NCBI GenBank assembly: GCA_007127015.1
Contig: SLAE01000157.1
Coordinates: 1 to 10,447 of the forward strand
DNA from: Desulfonatronospira sp.
Lineage (GTDB): Bacteria; Desulfobacterota; Desulfovibrionia; Desulfovibrionales; Desulfonatronovibrionaceae
Direction of reading: 5' to 3'
Length of the DNA stretch: 10,447 nt
Translations under genes and position numbers: made by a program
Shown: piece by piece, positions 1-6,567 of the stretch
How the letters are laid out: every line of letters begins with the position of its first letter
Numbering within the stretch: the stretch's first letter is position 1
Notes under the pieces: model-generated
Databases searched by the model: none
What the model saw: the letters and a program-made list of their open reading frames with translations, nothing else
Told to the model about the DNA's origin: nothing

Positions 1-93
1 CGTTGACTCCTGTGCCAGGACTTGCGGCAGGACGAAAAAAAGTCCCATTACCATAAGGACAGAGAAGATGCCCGTCTTTACCTTAAATTTCAT
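1..93 (-). CDS. Exported protein of unknown function, N-terminal fragment (signal peptide)
   Basis: Only the first 31 codons are inside the window; the gene continues past the left edge. Reading the minus strand from the ATG at 93-91, the peptide starts MKFKVKTGIFSVLMVMGLFF and ends VLPQVLAQEST. This is a textbook Sec signal peptide: basic n-region (K2, K4, K6), a hydrophobic core of about 15 residues (I9 to V21), a helix-breaking Pro23, and a likely signal peptidase I site after VLA (residues 25-27), leaving Gln28 as the new N-terminus. There is no lipobox Cys, so it is probably a soluble periplasmic or outer-membrane protein rather than a lipoprotein. A purine-rich AAAAAGGCAG lies just upstream as a weak ribosome binding site. 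The mature domain cannot be seen, so no function is proposed. It is transcribed divergently from the ycjX cluster. Confidence 0.72.
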   Translation of the reverse strand, partial: MKFKVKTGIFSVLMVMGLFFVLPQVLAQEST

Positions 94-455
94 TAAAACT
101 GCCTTTTTAACGCTAATATTGAAATCAATTCCTTTTATCATTGACTGAACAAAGCGTCTACCCGGAAAATTGAACAGAAGGCATCGGGAATTTTGAGTAT
201 TTTTAAAAACTATAATGTCCGGGAACCCTTTTTTCAAACAGTTAAAAATGAAAGCCATTCTTCAGGATAAGAATTTTGTTTTTTAAAAATTATTAAAAAA
301 TCAGCAGACGGATACAGATGCACCGGCCAATGTTCAGGTTGGATGAATATCTATTTTTGCTGATATAAATATATATGGCTGGTGTGTCTCTGATTTAATG
401 AAAAAATAACCTGTATTTTATGAATTTGCATTCTTTTTGCTCTGTAAATGATTAT

Positions 456-480
456 TTTCTTCGAATTTTTCATGAAGAAA
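456..480. repeat. 7-bp perfect inverted repeat (hairpin) upstream of ycjX
   Basis: TTTCTTC at 456-462 is the exact reverse complement of GAAGAAA at 474-480, with an 11-nt loop between. It is not followed by a T-tract on either strand that would make a good intrinsic terminator. It could be a regulator binding site or chance structure in AT-rich DNA. Confidence 0.35.
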
Positions 481-539
481 GTAAAAATACAGATTAAAGT
501 GAAAAATGTATCCCATTATCAGTAGCCTTTATTGTCTCT

Positions 540-568
540 TTGCCTTACTTTGTTTACAGCAGTAAGAT
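540..568 (+). promoter_or_regulatory. Candidate sigma70 promoter for the ycjX cluster
   Basis: A -35-like TTGCCT at 540-545 and a -10-like TAAGAT at 563-568 are separated by exactly 17 nt. Each box matches the consensus at 4 of 6 positions. Transcription would begin near 575, giving a leader of about 60 nt before the ycjX start at 634. In AT-rich DNA such matches arise by chance, so this is a weak call. Confidence 0.33.
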
Positions 569-633
569 TTCAATTATCATCCGGTAACCAAGTTCTTGAA
601 TCTTAAATTTCAAATCACGGAATCTGTTGTGCT

Positions 634-1977
634 ATGAAGACCATCCTGAAGAATATGATTAACCTCAGAGATCACCGCAATGTAGTGGTGACCGGTATAG
701 CCGGCGGTGGAAAAACCGTCTTTTTGACCTCGCTCATTTCCCATCTCATGGAATTCGGCCAGGGGCATTTTCATATCGGCAAAGGCACAGATATTTCAGG
801 CTTTAGAGAAAAACGGACCAGGAAAAACTGGCCTCCGAATTTTGCTCATTCCACTTATAGAGAAGACCTGGCCAGAGGCAGATGGCCTGAAAAATCAACA
901 GACTGTTCTGAATATATCTGCCGGTTCAAGCGCACGGACTGGCTGTTTCACACCCAGAGCATTTCTTTTTTTGATTTTCCCGGTGAGCGTATTGCTGACG
1001 CGGGCATTGCCGCCTTCAGCAGCTATAATGACTGGTCCGAACACATTCTTGCTCATTTTGCAAGGCATCACGACTATATTCAGGCCGCAGGACCTTATCT
1101 TGAGCACATGAATAAAGAGAACATTTCCAGGGAGACTTTGCTTTCTCAATACCGAAAAACTCTGGCTATGCTCATTCTGGCTTATAAGCCTCTGGTTTCA
1201 CCGTCCACCTTCCTTCTTGACCGGCAAGGGATTCCTGCAGCTCCAGGACCGGTTGATGAAATTGCCGCAAAAAGGCCTGCTGGAATCTCAGAGGATCGAC
1301 AATTTGCCCCTCTTTCGGAAAAGGCTCGGGGTAAAAACCCTGAACTGGCCAGACAGATGTCCCTGGAGTACACAAGATACAGAAATGAAGTGGCTTTACC
1401 TGTATTCGACAAAATATCCAAAGCAGAATCGCTGGTGGTCCTGGTGGATATTCCATCCCTGCTGGCCGGAGGTGTTGGCCGTTACAACGACAACCGCCAG
1501 ATCCTTCTTGATCTTTTTGAAATTTTAAGGCCAAGATCTGAGATGGGAGCTTTACTTATGAGGTATCTTCAGTTCTGGAGAAAATCCCTGGACAGGGTGG
1601 CCTTTGTTGCGGCCAAGGCGGATCTGGTCCATCCCATGGATATAGAAAACAAGAGGATGATCGGTCTTTTAAAGATGATGACCAGCAGGGCCTCTGAGAT
1701 GCTGCCCCAGGTAAAAAGCGGGTGGTTTGTATGCAGCGCTTGTAACTCCACATACGCTGTACCGGGAGCGCGCAGGCTCAAGGGCAGGATAGCCCGCAAC
1801 AATCCGGAGAAAGAGTTCAAGGAGTACAGCGTACCTGAACTGCCGAAAAACTGGCCGGAAAACTGGAAACCGGGTGATTATCCTTTTTTCAGGGTACTGC
1901 CCGACGCTCCGGAAAATTACCTCATACCTCCGAGACATATGGGTCTGGACAGGGTTTTTGAGTTCATTTCCGGATAG
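634..1977 (+). CDS. ycjX: YcjX-family P-loop NTPase (DUF463)
   Basis: This 447-residue protein is close in length to E. coli YcjX (about 465). The Walker A / G1 motif GIAGGGKT lies at residues 21-28. A DFPGE at 114-118 after a hydrophobic strand fits the Walker B / G3 position, and AAKADLVHP at 326-334 fits the G4 (NKxD-like) nucleotide-specificity loop. The C-terminus has the family signature PELPKNWPENWKPGDY (401-416) and PPRHMGLDRVFEF (432-444). There is no signal peptide or membrane segment, so it should be cytoplasmic, perhaps membrane-recruited by YcjF. In enterobacteria ycjX and ycjF are a pair in the phage-shock regulon; the exact biochemical role is still unclear. The start is the first in-frame ATG after the in-frame TAA at 604-606. 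No Shine-Dalgarno is evident, and ATG 655 is an alternative, but it shortens the segment before the P-loop relative to E. coli. It is the first gene of a likely three-gene operon. Confidence 0.93.
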   Translation: MKTILKNMINLRDHRNVVVTGIAGGGKTVFLTSLISHLMEFGQGHFHIGKGTDISGFREKRTRKNWPPNFAHSTYREDLARGRWPEKSTDCSEYICRFKRTDWLFHTQSISFFDFPGERIADAGIAAFSSYNDWSEHILAHFARHHDYIQAAGPYLEHMNKENISRETLLSQYRKTLAMLILAYKPLVSPSTFLLDRQGIPAAPGPVDEIAAKRPAGISEDRQFAPLSEKARGKNPELARQMSLEYTRYRNEVALPVFDKISKAESLVVLVDIPSLLAGGVGRYNDNRQILLDLFEILRPRSEMGALLMRYLQFWRKSLDRVAFVAAKADLVHPMDIENKRMIGLLKMMTSRASEMLPQVKSGWFVCSACNSTYAVPGARRLKGRIARNNPEKEFKEYSVPELPKNWPENWKPGDYPFFRVLPDAPENYLIPPRHMGLDRVFEFISG

Positions 1978-1990
1978 GTGATGGTTTTGA

Positions 1991-2018
1991 TGTTCAGGCA
2001 TGACAATCAGCCTGAATA
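1991..2018. repeat. Intercistronic hairpin between ycjX and the methyltransferase
   Basis: TTCAGGC at 1993-1999 and GCCTGAA at 2010-2016 form a perfect 7-bp stem with a 10-nt loop. The stem extends by a G-T wobble and a T-A pair to nine pairs (1991-2018). A T-run occurs only at 2032-2037, 14 nt past the stem, so it is not a classical terminator. It could act as an mRNA processing or stability element, or as a weak attenuator, in the 85-nt gap. Confidence 0.45.
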
Positions 2019-2062
2019 GTTGCGCCGTCAATTTTTTCAGAATAATATTAGGAGCAGTCAAT

Positions 2063-2680
2063 ATGAATGAACAAGAGCATTGGGAAAATGTATATCTGAA
2101 CAATCAGCCGGAAAAGATGGGCTGGTACAGACCTGAACTTGAAACATCCTTAAACTGGATAAAGGAATTTCAGCCGGACAGGGATGCCAGGATTATCGAT
2201 GTCGGGGGCGGTGCTTCCACATTGGTAGACGGCCTTCTGGCGGAAGGCTACAGCTCAATAACCGTGGCTGATTTGTCAAAGACCGCCCTGGAATTAACCA
2301 GGAAGAGGCTGAGTGAAAAAGCGGATGCGGTCACATGGCTTGCAGGAGACATATCCGTTCTTGAATTGCCCTCTTCCGCGTATCACTTGTGGCATGACAG
2401 GGCCGCCTTTCATTTTTTGACAACCGAAGATGAGCGACAGAAGTACCTGGACCAGCTCAAGAAGGCGTTGAAGCCTTCAGGTCATTTGATTATGGCCACA
2501 TTTTCACCCGAGGCTCCACCAAGATGCAGTGGACTTAAGGTTGAGCGTTATACTCCTTATAGATTGGAAGGTGTCCTTGGGCCGGAGTTTATACTTAAAC
2601 GGGACATAAAAGAACTGCATGTCACGCCGGGCGGGGTTGAGCATATGTACCTGTACTGCTGTTTTCAGAGAACAGGTTGA
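2063..2680 (+). CDS. Class I SAM-dependent methyltransferase, substrate unknown
   Basis: The 205-residue protein is a single Rossmann-fold methyltransferase. The opening EHWENVYLNN and GWYRPELETSL (20-30) resembles a common family of small methyltransferases, often loosely annotated as type-11/25-like or thiopurine-like enzymes. Motif I is IIDVGGG at 44-50 (SAM-binding glycine loop). The acidic end of strand 2 is D70 in VADLS, the adenine-contacting region is AGDIS at 94-98, and the post-IV segment is LWHDRAAFHFL at 109-119. The C-terminus TPGGVEHMYLYCCF supplies the last strands. The start at 2063 is chosen over the upstream in-frame ATG at 2000 because AGGAG (2050-2054) sits 8 nt before it, the family N-terminus begins there, and the upstream ATG lies inside the intercistronic hairpin. 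It lies between ycjX and ycjF, 27 nt before ycjF, suggesting co-transcription. The substrate (small molecule, lipid or protein) cannot be read from the sequence. Confidence 0.88.
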   Translation: MNEQEHWENVYLNNQPEKMGWYRPELETSLNWIKEFQPDRDARIIDVGGGASTLVDGLLAEGYSSITVADLSKTALELTRKRLSEKADAVTWLAGDISVLELPSSAYHLWHDRAAFHFLTTEDERQKYLDQLKKALKPSGHLIMATFSPEAPPRCSGLKVERYTPYRLEGVLGPEFILKRDIKELHVTPGGVEHMYLYCCFQRTG

Positions 2681-2707
2681 GGCCTGATTATGGTCAAAAA
2701 GGAGTAA

Positions 2708-3979
2708 ATGCGGCACCCGGAACGGAGTTCCGGTTTTGAACAGGAAATGCACATGAACGAGAAAAGACGATCCCTGCTTGGTGATCCATTGGATCAATAC
2801 AACCTGGATGATGAGCATAATAAAAAGCGGGAACAGACGGGAGATGAGCAGCCTGATTCTGAGGATCAAAACGGCCGCGAGGAGGAAAAAGATTCAAGTT
2901 TCCGGAGAATGGATACTGGTTTGGGTCAACCTGATCCGGCACCAGGGCCGGAAGCTGAAATGTCTGACGTCTCTGCGGAAGAGATTGAAGAACTGCGCCG
3001 GGAACAGGAAAAACTAAGAAGGCAGTTTGAAGAGAAACTATTAGAGCTAGAGCAGACCGGAATAAAAATTCCCCGGGCTGTCTTTCGCTTTGTTATGTGG
3101 GCCGCGATTTTCCTGGCTGCAGTTCTAGGTCTTTTTATCATCAATCAGGGAGTCAGGTTCGCGGTGCAGATTCAGGCACTGAGCGTTCCCTGGAACATTC
3201 TGGCCATTTCCGGAACGGTTCTTTTTTCCGCGGTTATTCTGGTGGTTACAGGCAAGCTGATCGGAAAATTTCTGGCCTTGAGAAGTATGACTAGAATCGA
3301 TCTTAAAGCTCTCAATCTGCTGTCTGAGAGAAGAAGATACCGATATCTGGCAGAACAGAAAAAAGAGGAAGCCAAAGAGGTTCTGGCAGGCTATCTTAAG
3401 GACTATAAGCTTGATGACCGGGAAGGATCAGCTCTTGGCCTGGACAAACAGGATATTGTCCGTCTGCATTCTCACCGGAGAAACCTTCTGGACAGCAGCG
3501 GCTACGCGGACTCCGCGCACTGGCTGAAGGAGCTTGACGAGACTTTCGTTCATATCCTGGACCGGACCGCCCGCAAAAGGATAAGGACCTATACCAGAGC
3601 TGTGGCTCTGGGCACCGCGGCCTCGCCCATCAGGTTCATCGATCAGATGATCGTACTTTACGCTTCCTTAAAGCTCATAAGCGAACTGACGCAGATTTAC
3701 AGCCTGCGCCCGGCCATGGGCCAGAGCGTGACCATCCTGGCCAGATCGATAATTCAGGCCTATCTGAGCGGGCTCATCGGAGAACATGCCGAAGCCGGCG
3801 TGGATACCCTGGGGGATTACTACGAAAACATTTTCGGAGAGATATCCTTGACCACAGGCATTTCCGCTGCCACAGACGCTGCCCGGTTCATCATGCCCAA
3901 AGCGGGCGAAGGTGCGCTGAACGGTTTTCTGGTCTGGCGTCTTGGCAAGCATGCCCAGAAAATGATCCGGCCGCTGTGA
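2708..3979 (+). CDS. ycjF: YcjF-family inner-membrane protein (DUF697)
   Basis: Architecture of the 423-residue protein: a long hydrophilic, acidic N-terminal tail (1-90); a short heptad-like coiled coil at about 90-117 (EEIEELRREQEKLRRQFEEK); two hydrophobic segments at about 124-146 and 162-182 that should form a membrane hairpin; a charged linker; and a C-terminal DUF697-like domain at about 285-420, containing SPIRFIDQMIVLYASLKLI (306-324) and RPAMGQSVTILAR (334-346). This order matches E. coli YcjF, the membrane partner of YcjX. The N-terminal tail is longer than in E. coli (about 353 residues in total). AAGGAG at 2699-2704 lies only 3 nt before ATG 2708, a tight spacing. ATG 2753 (residue 16), with AGGAA 6 nt upstream, is a real alternative start. 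Presence next to a YcjX homologue makes the assignment firm. Loss of structure in the tail suggests a flexible cytoplasmic extension, perhaps for contacting YcjX (inference). Confidence 0.9.
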   Translation: MRHPERSSGFEQEMHMNEKRRSLLGDPLDQYNLDDEHNKKREQTGDEQPDSEDQNGREEEKDSSFRRMDTGLGQPDPAPGPEAEMSDVSAEEIEELRREQEKLRRQFEEKLLELEQTGIKIPRAVFRFVMWAAIFLAAVLGLFIINQGVRFAVQIQALSVPWNILAISGTVLFSAVILVVTGKLIGKFLALRSMTRIDLKALNLLSERRRYRYLAEQKKEEAKEVLAGYLKDYKLDDREGSALGLDKQDIVRLHSHRRNLLDSSGYADSAHWLKELDETFVHILDRTARKRIRTYTRAVALGTAASPIRFIDQMIVLYASLKLISELTQIYSLRPAMGQSVTILARSIIQAYLSGLIGEHAEAGVDTLGDYYENIFGEISLTTGISAATDAARFIMPKAGEGALNGFLVWRLGKHAQKMIRPL

Positions 3980-4120
3980 TTTCTTTTTAATGCAAAAAAA
4001 ATGAAACCGGCTGTAATCATTAATTGATTTTTGCGCATATAATACAAATTTGCGTTCAAGATGACCTTTATGCTCTTAATAACCTATGCAAATGCTTTTC
4101 TTATCTGTAGAGATCTGCTC

Positions 4121-4211
4121 AATCAGCGTTAATTTTTCTTGCCTTTGATGTTACCGGCTGCACTAAGAAAGAAGATTTTCAGCCGCTGATCTCGCTGATT
4201 TACGCTGATTT
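4121..4211. repeat. CGCTGATTT repeat cluster with inverted copy
   Basis: Three near-identical units, CGCTGAT at 4184, CGCTGATT at 4193 and CGCTGATTT at 4203, repeat with a 9-10 nt period. An inverted copy, AATCAGCGTTAAT, sits at 4121-4133, about 50 nt upstream, so the two arms could pair. Intergenic sequences of the form ATCAGCGTAAATCAGCG are familiar in many bacterial genomes, so this is probably a small dispersed element rather than a gene part. Its boundaries are not defined. Confidence 0.55.
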
Positions 4212-4236
4212 AAATTGCTCTTCTTGTCTGCGGAGT

Positions 4237-4319
4237 ACTGTTTACCCCGCCTGCCCGGTGTACTTTCTTCCAGTACACACAGGGTGAAATCTCTTTTATT
4301 TCACTGGGGCTCTTTCAGT
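4237..4319. other. Nested hairpin block, candidate structured RNA or small repeat element
   Basis: Two perfect 7-bp hairpins with 7-nt loops sit side by side. GTGTACT (4258-4264) pairs with AGTACAC (4272-4278), and GTGAAAT (4284-4290) pairs with ATTTCAC (4298-4304). The first stem can be extended by CCTG (4250-4253) with CAGG (4280-4283). Both are enclosed by CCCC (4245-4248) with GGGG (4306-4309), and then by ACTG (4237-4240) with CAGT (4316-4319). The pairs are all properly nested, as in a three-way-junction RNA. GTACTG at 4235-4240 could instead pair with CAGTAC at 4271-4276, offering a switch. I do not recognise a known RNA family, and the strand is undetermined. Confidence 0.4.
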
Positions 4320-4453
4320 TTTCGTCAACAAACCTTTTTTTGTTTAACTGGTTCAGTTGTATTTTTAGCTTTGAAAAATAAATATCAGCGGAACAAATTA
4401 AAATCATTTTGACAGCAGTCCAGAATAAAATGCTTTTCCCGCTCAGAACCGGA

Positions 4454-6388
4454 TTATAGAAGGCCCTTTTCCCAGTTCCACAGCCCTGGTCTGTCTTTGA
4501 GCGAGATTTTTTTAGGTACCGGTTCTTTGAGGTGCAGAAAAAGAGAAAAACCGGCCTGGCGCAGTTCTGACTCAAAACCGGTAAGATTTATCTCCCAGTT
4601 TGGAAATATAAAAAAGCTTTCATCGCGTTTGGCTGCCCAGAAAGTTTCCTTTTTCGGGCTGATAAAGGGCAGAAAGGGTTTGGCCTCTTTGGCAAAGGTT
4701 CTGGAAATGCACACCGGCCACAGACCGCGGATTACCAGCCCGGTATGAATACAGGCATTTGAAGCCAGGGACAGGAGGTCTTCTCCTGAAAGCTCCGGGC
4801 TTAATACAGCTCCGTTGAACCCCATTTCCTTAAGTACGGCCAGGGCCGCCGGGTTGGCGATGTTGGCATAAGGACCTGCCCATATATTCAGGATCTCAGG
4901 GTTTTTGAACAGACCGGCCTGCCATGGTGAACCCAGGACAAAATTCCTGGCCCCTTTCTGGATCAGCCCGGCAATGATCTTTTGCCAGTTTTCTTCCTCA
5001 CCGGGCCAGATGACCGGGGGCAGAAAATACCAGCCGGTTTTGACAGGCCCGAATATCCTGTTTCTCTGAGTCTCAAGGCTCAGATGCAGGCCAACAGATT
5101 CTTTTCTCTTCGGCGCGTACCTGAATACTTCCAGGTGCAGCGCTTTGGAAGCTTTTTTACTCAGGCCCGGTTTCTTGTGATAGCTGAAGATGCTTGCGCC
5201 GGACCTGATTTTTACCGTGGAAAGCTGTTTATTGAGTTCCTGCAGCAGGTTCAACAGCTCAGGCTCCTGGCGGTCGACAAGAAAAACGGGCATTCCCGGG
5301 CCGCAACCTGCAGGGAGATTGAATCTGCCTTTGGCCGGAACGCTTTTTCTGATTTTAATCAGCCTGTGTCCAGGATTTCCCTGACTTCCGATACGTACCA
5401 GATCGCCGGAAAGAAGGGAAATGGCTGGATTTATATAGCATTCTTTCTTTCCCCCCTTGATCGTGCCCAGAAATTTTCCTGATCCGGGTTCCCGGGCAGG
5501 GCTTACAGGAACAAAAGACCTCTGGGGCAAAAAATTGTAATGAGTGCTTTCCCGGCCCAGAGCCTGCTGCAGAAGTCCATGAGCCTCTTTTCTTGCTCCA
5601 GGATCATCAGGATTGTCTCTTAAAATCCTGTAGGCCGTAACAGTATAAAAAACGTAATGGGGACCTTTTTTACGGCCTTCGATCTTCCAGGCCTTGACAC
5701 CGGGCAGATTGAGCAGGGTCTTTACCAGCACGTCCAGGCCCAGGTCCAGGCAGGAAAAATAATTGAGACTGCGGCCCTTGTACTCATAGCTCCGGCGGCA
5801 GGGCTGCACGCAGCGTCCCCGCAGCCCGCTCTTGCCACCCAGAAAGCTGCTCCACCAGCACCGACCGGAAACTCCGTAACACAAAGCTCCATGCACAAAA
5901 ACTTCCAGATTGACCCGGCTTTTTGCAGCGACCTTTTTGATTTCATCGATGCTCAGTTCCCTGGGCAGAACTACCCGGCTGACGCCCATGTCTTCCAGTT
6001 GATTCTGACCGGCTGCGGTACTGAAGGCCCCCAAAGTGGAGAGGTGCAGCTCGCTTTCCATCCCGACCTGTCTGGCAATGTCCACCAGCCCTATATCGGA
6101 AAAAATCACCGCGTCAGGATGAACCGTACGCTGCAGCCGGTCCAGAAGGCGACCGGCTTTATCCGGCTCCTCAGGCTTGATCAGTGTGTTCATGGCCACA
6201 TAGACTCTGGCGCTTTTCTTTCGGGCCAGTTCGGTAAGCGCGGACAATTGGGACAGAGAAAAGTTATCCGCTTCACTTCTGGCTGAAAAATGCTTCAGGC
6301 CGCAATAAACTGCGTCTGCTCCAGCGGCCAGGGCGGCCAGAAAAGAGGATTCCTGACCTGCCGGAGCAAGTATTTCCGGTTTAAACAT
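4454..6388 (-). CDS. Peptidase U32-family protein, two-barrel form
   Basis: The 644-residue protein opens with the U32 hallmark KPEILAPAG (3-11) and AGADAVYCG (22-30). The family core motif EVFVHGALCYGVSGRC lies at 162-177. Four cysteines, C170, C177, C193 and C197, match the cluster thought to bind iron-sulfur in U32 enzymes. SCLDL (212-216) and KIEGR (235-239) follow. Residues about 300-372 resemble the U32 C-terminal beta domain. Beyond it, about 430-600 looks like a second, degenerate barrel (AGPYANIANPAALAVLKEMG, then GAVLSPELS at 526-534). Characterised U32 members RlhA and TrhP hydroxylate 23S rRNA or tRNA, and others act in ubiquinone synthesis; older 'collagenase' labels are poorly founded. 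An RNA-modification role is therefore an inference. The start matches the conserved N-terminus, but no Shine-Dalgarno is seen. The gene is divergent from nadA. Confidence 0.9.
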   Translation of the reverse strand: MFKPEILAPAGQESSFLAALAAGADAVYCGLKHFSARSEADNFSLSQLSALTELARKKSARVYVAMNTLIKPEEPDKAGRLLDRLQRTVHPDAVIFSDIGLVDIARQVGMESELHLSTLGAFSTAAGQNQLEDMGVSRVVLPRELSIDEIKKVAAKSRVNLEVFVHGALCYGVSGRCWWSSFLGGKSGLRGRCVQPCRRSYEYKGRSLNYFSCLDLGLDVLVKTLLNLPGVKAWKIEGRKKGPHYVFYTVTAYRILRDNPDDPGARKEAHGLLQQALGRESTHYNFLPQRSFVPVSPAREPGSGKFLGTIKGGKKECYINPAISLLSGDLVRIGSQGNPGHRLIKIRKSVPAKGRFNLPAGCGPGMPVFLVDRQEPELLNLLQELNKQLSTVKIRSGASIFSYHKKPGLSKKASKALHLEVFRYAPKRKESVGLHLSLETQRNRIFGPVKTGWYFLPPVIWPGEEENWQKIIAGLIQKGARNFVLGSPWQAGLFKNPEILNIWAGPYANIANPAALAVLKEMGFNGAVLSPELSGEDLLSLASNACIHTGLVIRGLWPVCISRTFAKEAKPFLPFISPKKETFWAAKRDESFFIFPNWEINLTGFESELRQAGFSLFLHLKEPVPKKISLKDRPGLWNWEKGLL

Positions 6389-6394
6389 TAAAAT

Positions 6395-6423
6395 AGCATA
6401 ACAGAGGCATGCCTAATTGTCCC
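6395..6423 (-). promoter_or_regulatory. Candidate U32 promoter, leaderless, with palindromic operator
   Basis: On the minus strand, GGGACA (6423-6418) and TATGCT (6400-6395) are separated by 17 nt, each matching the sigma70 consensus at 4 of 6 positions. The -10 box ends only 6 nt before the U32 ATG (6388), so transcription would start at or next to the start codon, fitting the absence of a Shine-Dalgarno. The spacer contains the perfect 10-bp palindrome AGGCATGCCT (6405-6414), a plausible operator site. Confidence 0.38.
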
Positions 6424-6504
6424 GAGTTTTTTAAGCCGGCAGTTCACCTTAATCACCCATCACCTGACACAGAATTTCGGATCGGCCTGTGAACCGGATG
6501 AGTG

Positions 6505-6533
6505 TTGACCATGATCTTATTCGTATCTATATT
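6505..6533 (+). promoter_or_regulatory. Sigma70-type promoter for nadA-trmFO
   Basis: TTGACC (6505-6510) and TATATT (6528-6533) are separated by exactly 17 nt, each matching the consensus at 5 of 6 positions. Transcription would begin near 6540, giving a leader of about 28 nt that carries AAGGAGG (6558-6564) before the nadA ATG at 6568. This is the best promoter in the window, and it argues against a longer nadA reading from GTG 6502, which would overlap the promoter. Confidence 0.62.
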
Positions 6534-6567
6534 TATATGCTTAATTCCAGCAGCCTTAAGGAGGAAT

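Larger units (their letters stand above)
94..633. other. 540-bp AT-rich intergenic region between divergent genes
   Basis: No credible gene is seen here. The spacer separates the minus-strand exported protein from plus-strand ycjX and is clearly more AT-rich than the coding regions. It holds short inverted repeats: TTTTTTA / TAAAAAA at 279-285 and 294-300, and TTTCTTC / GAAGAAA at 456-462 and 474-480. The only small ORF noted, an ATG at 472 followed by 16 codons, lacks a Shine-Dalgarno sequence and is Lys-rich simply because the DNA is A-rich. Both flanking genes must be controlled from here. A candidate ycjX promoter is listed separately; no clear promoter was recognised for the minus-strand gene. 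Confidence 0.7.
3980..4453. other. 474-bp intergenic region with repeats and hairpins
   Basis: This spacer lies between the 3' ends of ycjF (plus) and the U32 gene (minus). No convincing gene is present: the longest open frame (4215-4412, 65 codons from TTG) has no ribosome binding site and runs through the hairpins. Contents include a loose GCAAAAA / TTTTTGC inverted repeat at 3992-3998 and 4028-4034, a perfect TATAAT at 4038-4043 without a recognisable -35 box, the CGCTGATTT repeat group (4121-4211), and a nested hairpin block (4237-4319). No clear intrinsic terminator was recognised for either converging gene. The composition is unlike the flanking genes. Confidence 0.65.

Noticed and set aside
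426..441. Possible sigma54 promoter (TTGCAT, then TTGCT) upstream of ycjX
   Set aside because: The -12 part fits well and the phage-shock link makes it tempting, but the near-invariant GG at -24 is TG here, and the site lies nearly 190 nt from the start codon.
472..525. 17-codon Lys-rich ORF upstream of ycjX
   Set aside because: No Shine-Dalgarno; the composition is explained by A-rich DNA.
2000..2062. N-terminal extension of the methyltransferase from ATG 2000
   Set aside because: The ATG lies in a hairpin loop without a ribosome binding site, and the family N-terminus begins at 2063 after AGGAG.
4038..4043. Perfect TATAAT box in the spacer after ycjF
   Set aside because: No -35 box at 16-18 nt and no extended -10 TG; such a hexamer is expected by chance in AT-rich DNA.
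4215..4412. 65-codon open frame on the plus strand
   Set aside because: It starts with TTG, lacks a ribosome binding site, runs through the nested hairpins, and its translation shows no recognisable domain.
4982..5482. Long open frames antisense to the U32 gene (also 5657-6286)
   Set aside because: They are shadows of a gene with strong family motifs on the opposite strand; their translations are low in family character and have no proper starts.
6502..6567. Hydrophobic N-terminal extension of NadA from GTG 6502
   Set aside because: The extension overlaps a TTGACC-17-TATATT promoter, and a strong AAGGAGG directs translation to ATG 6568, which gives the usual NadA length.
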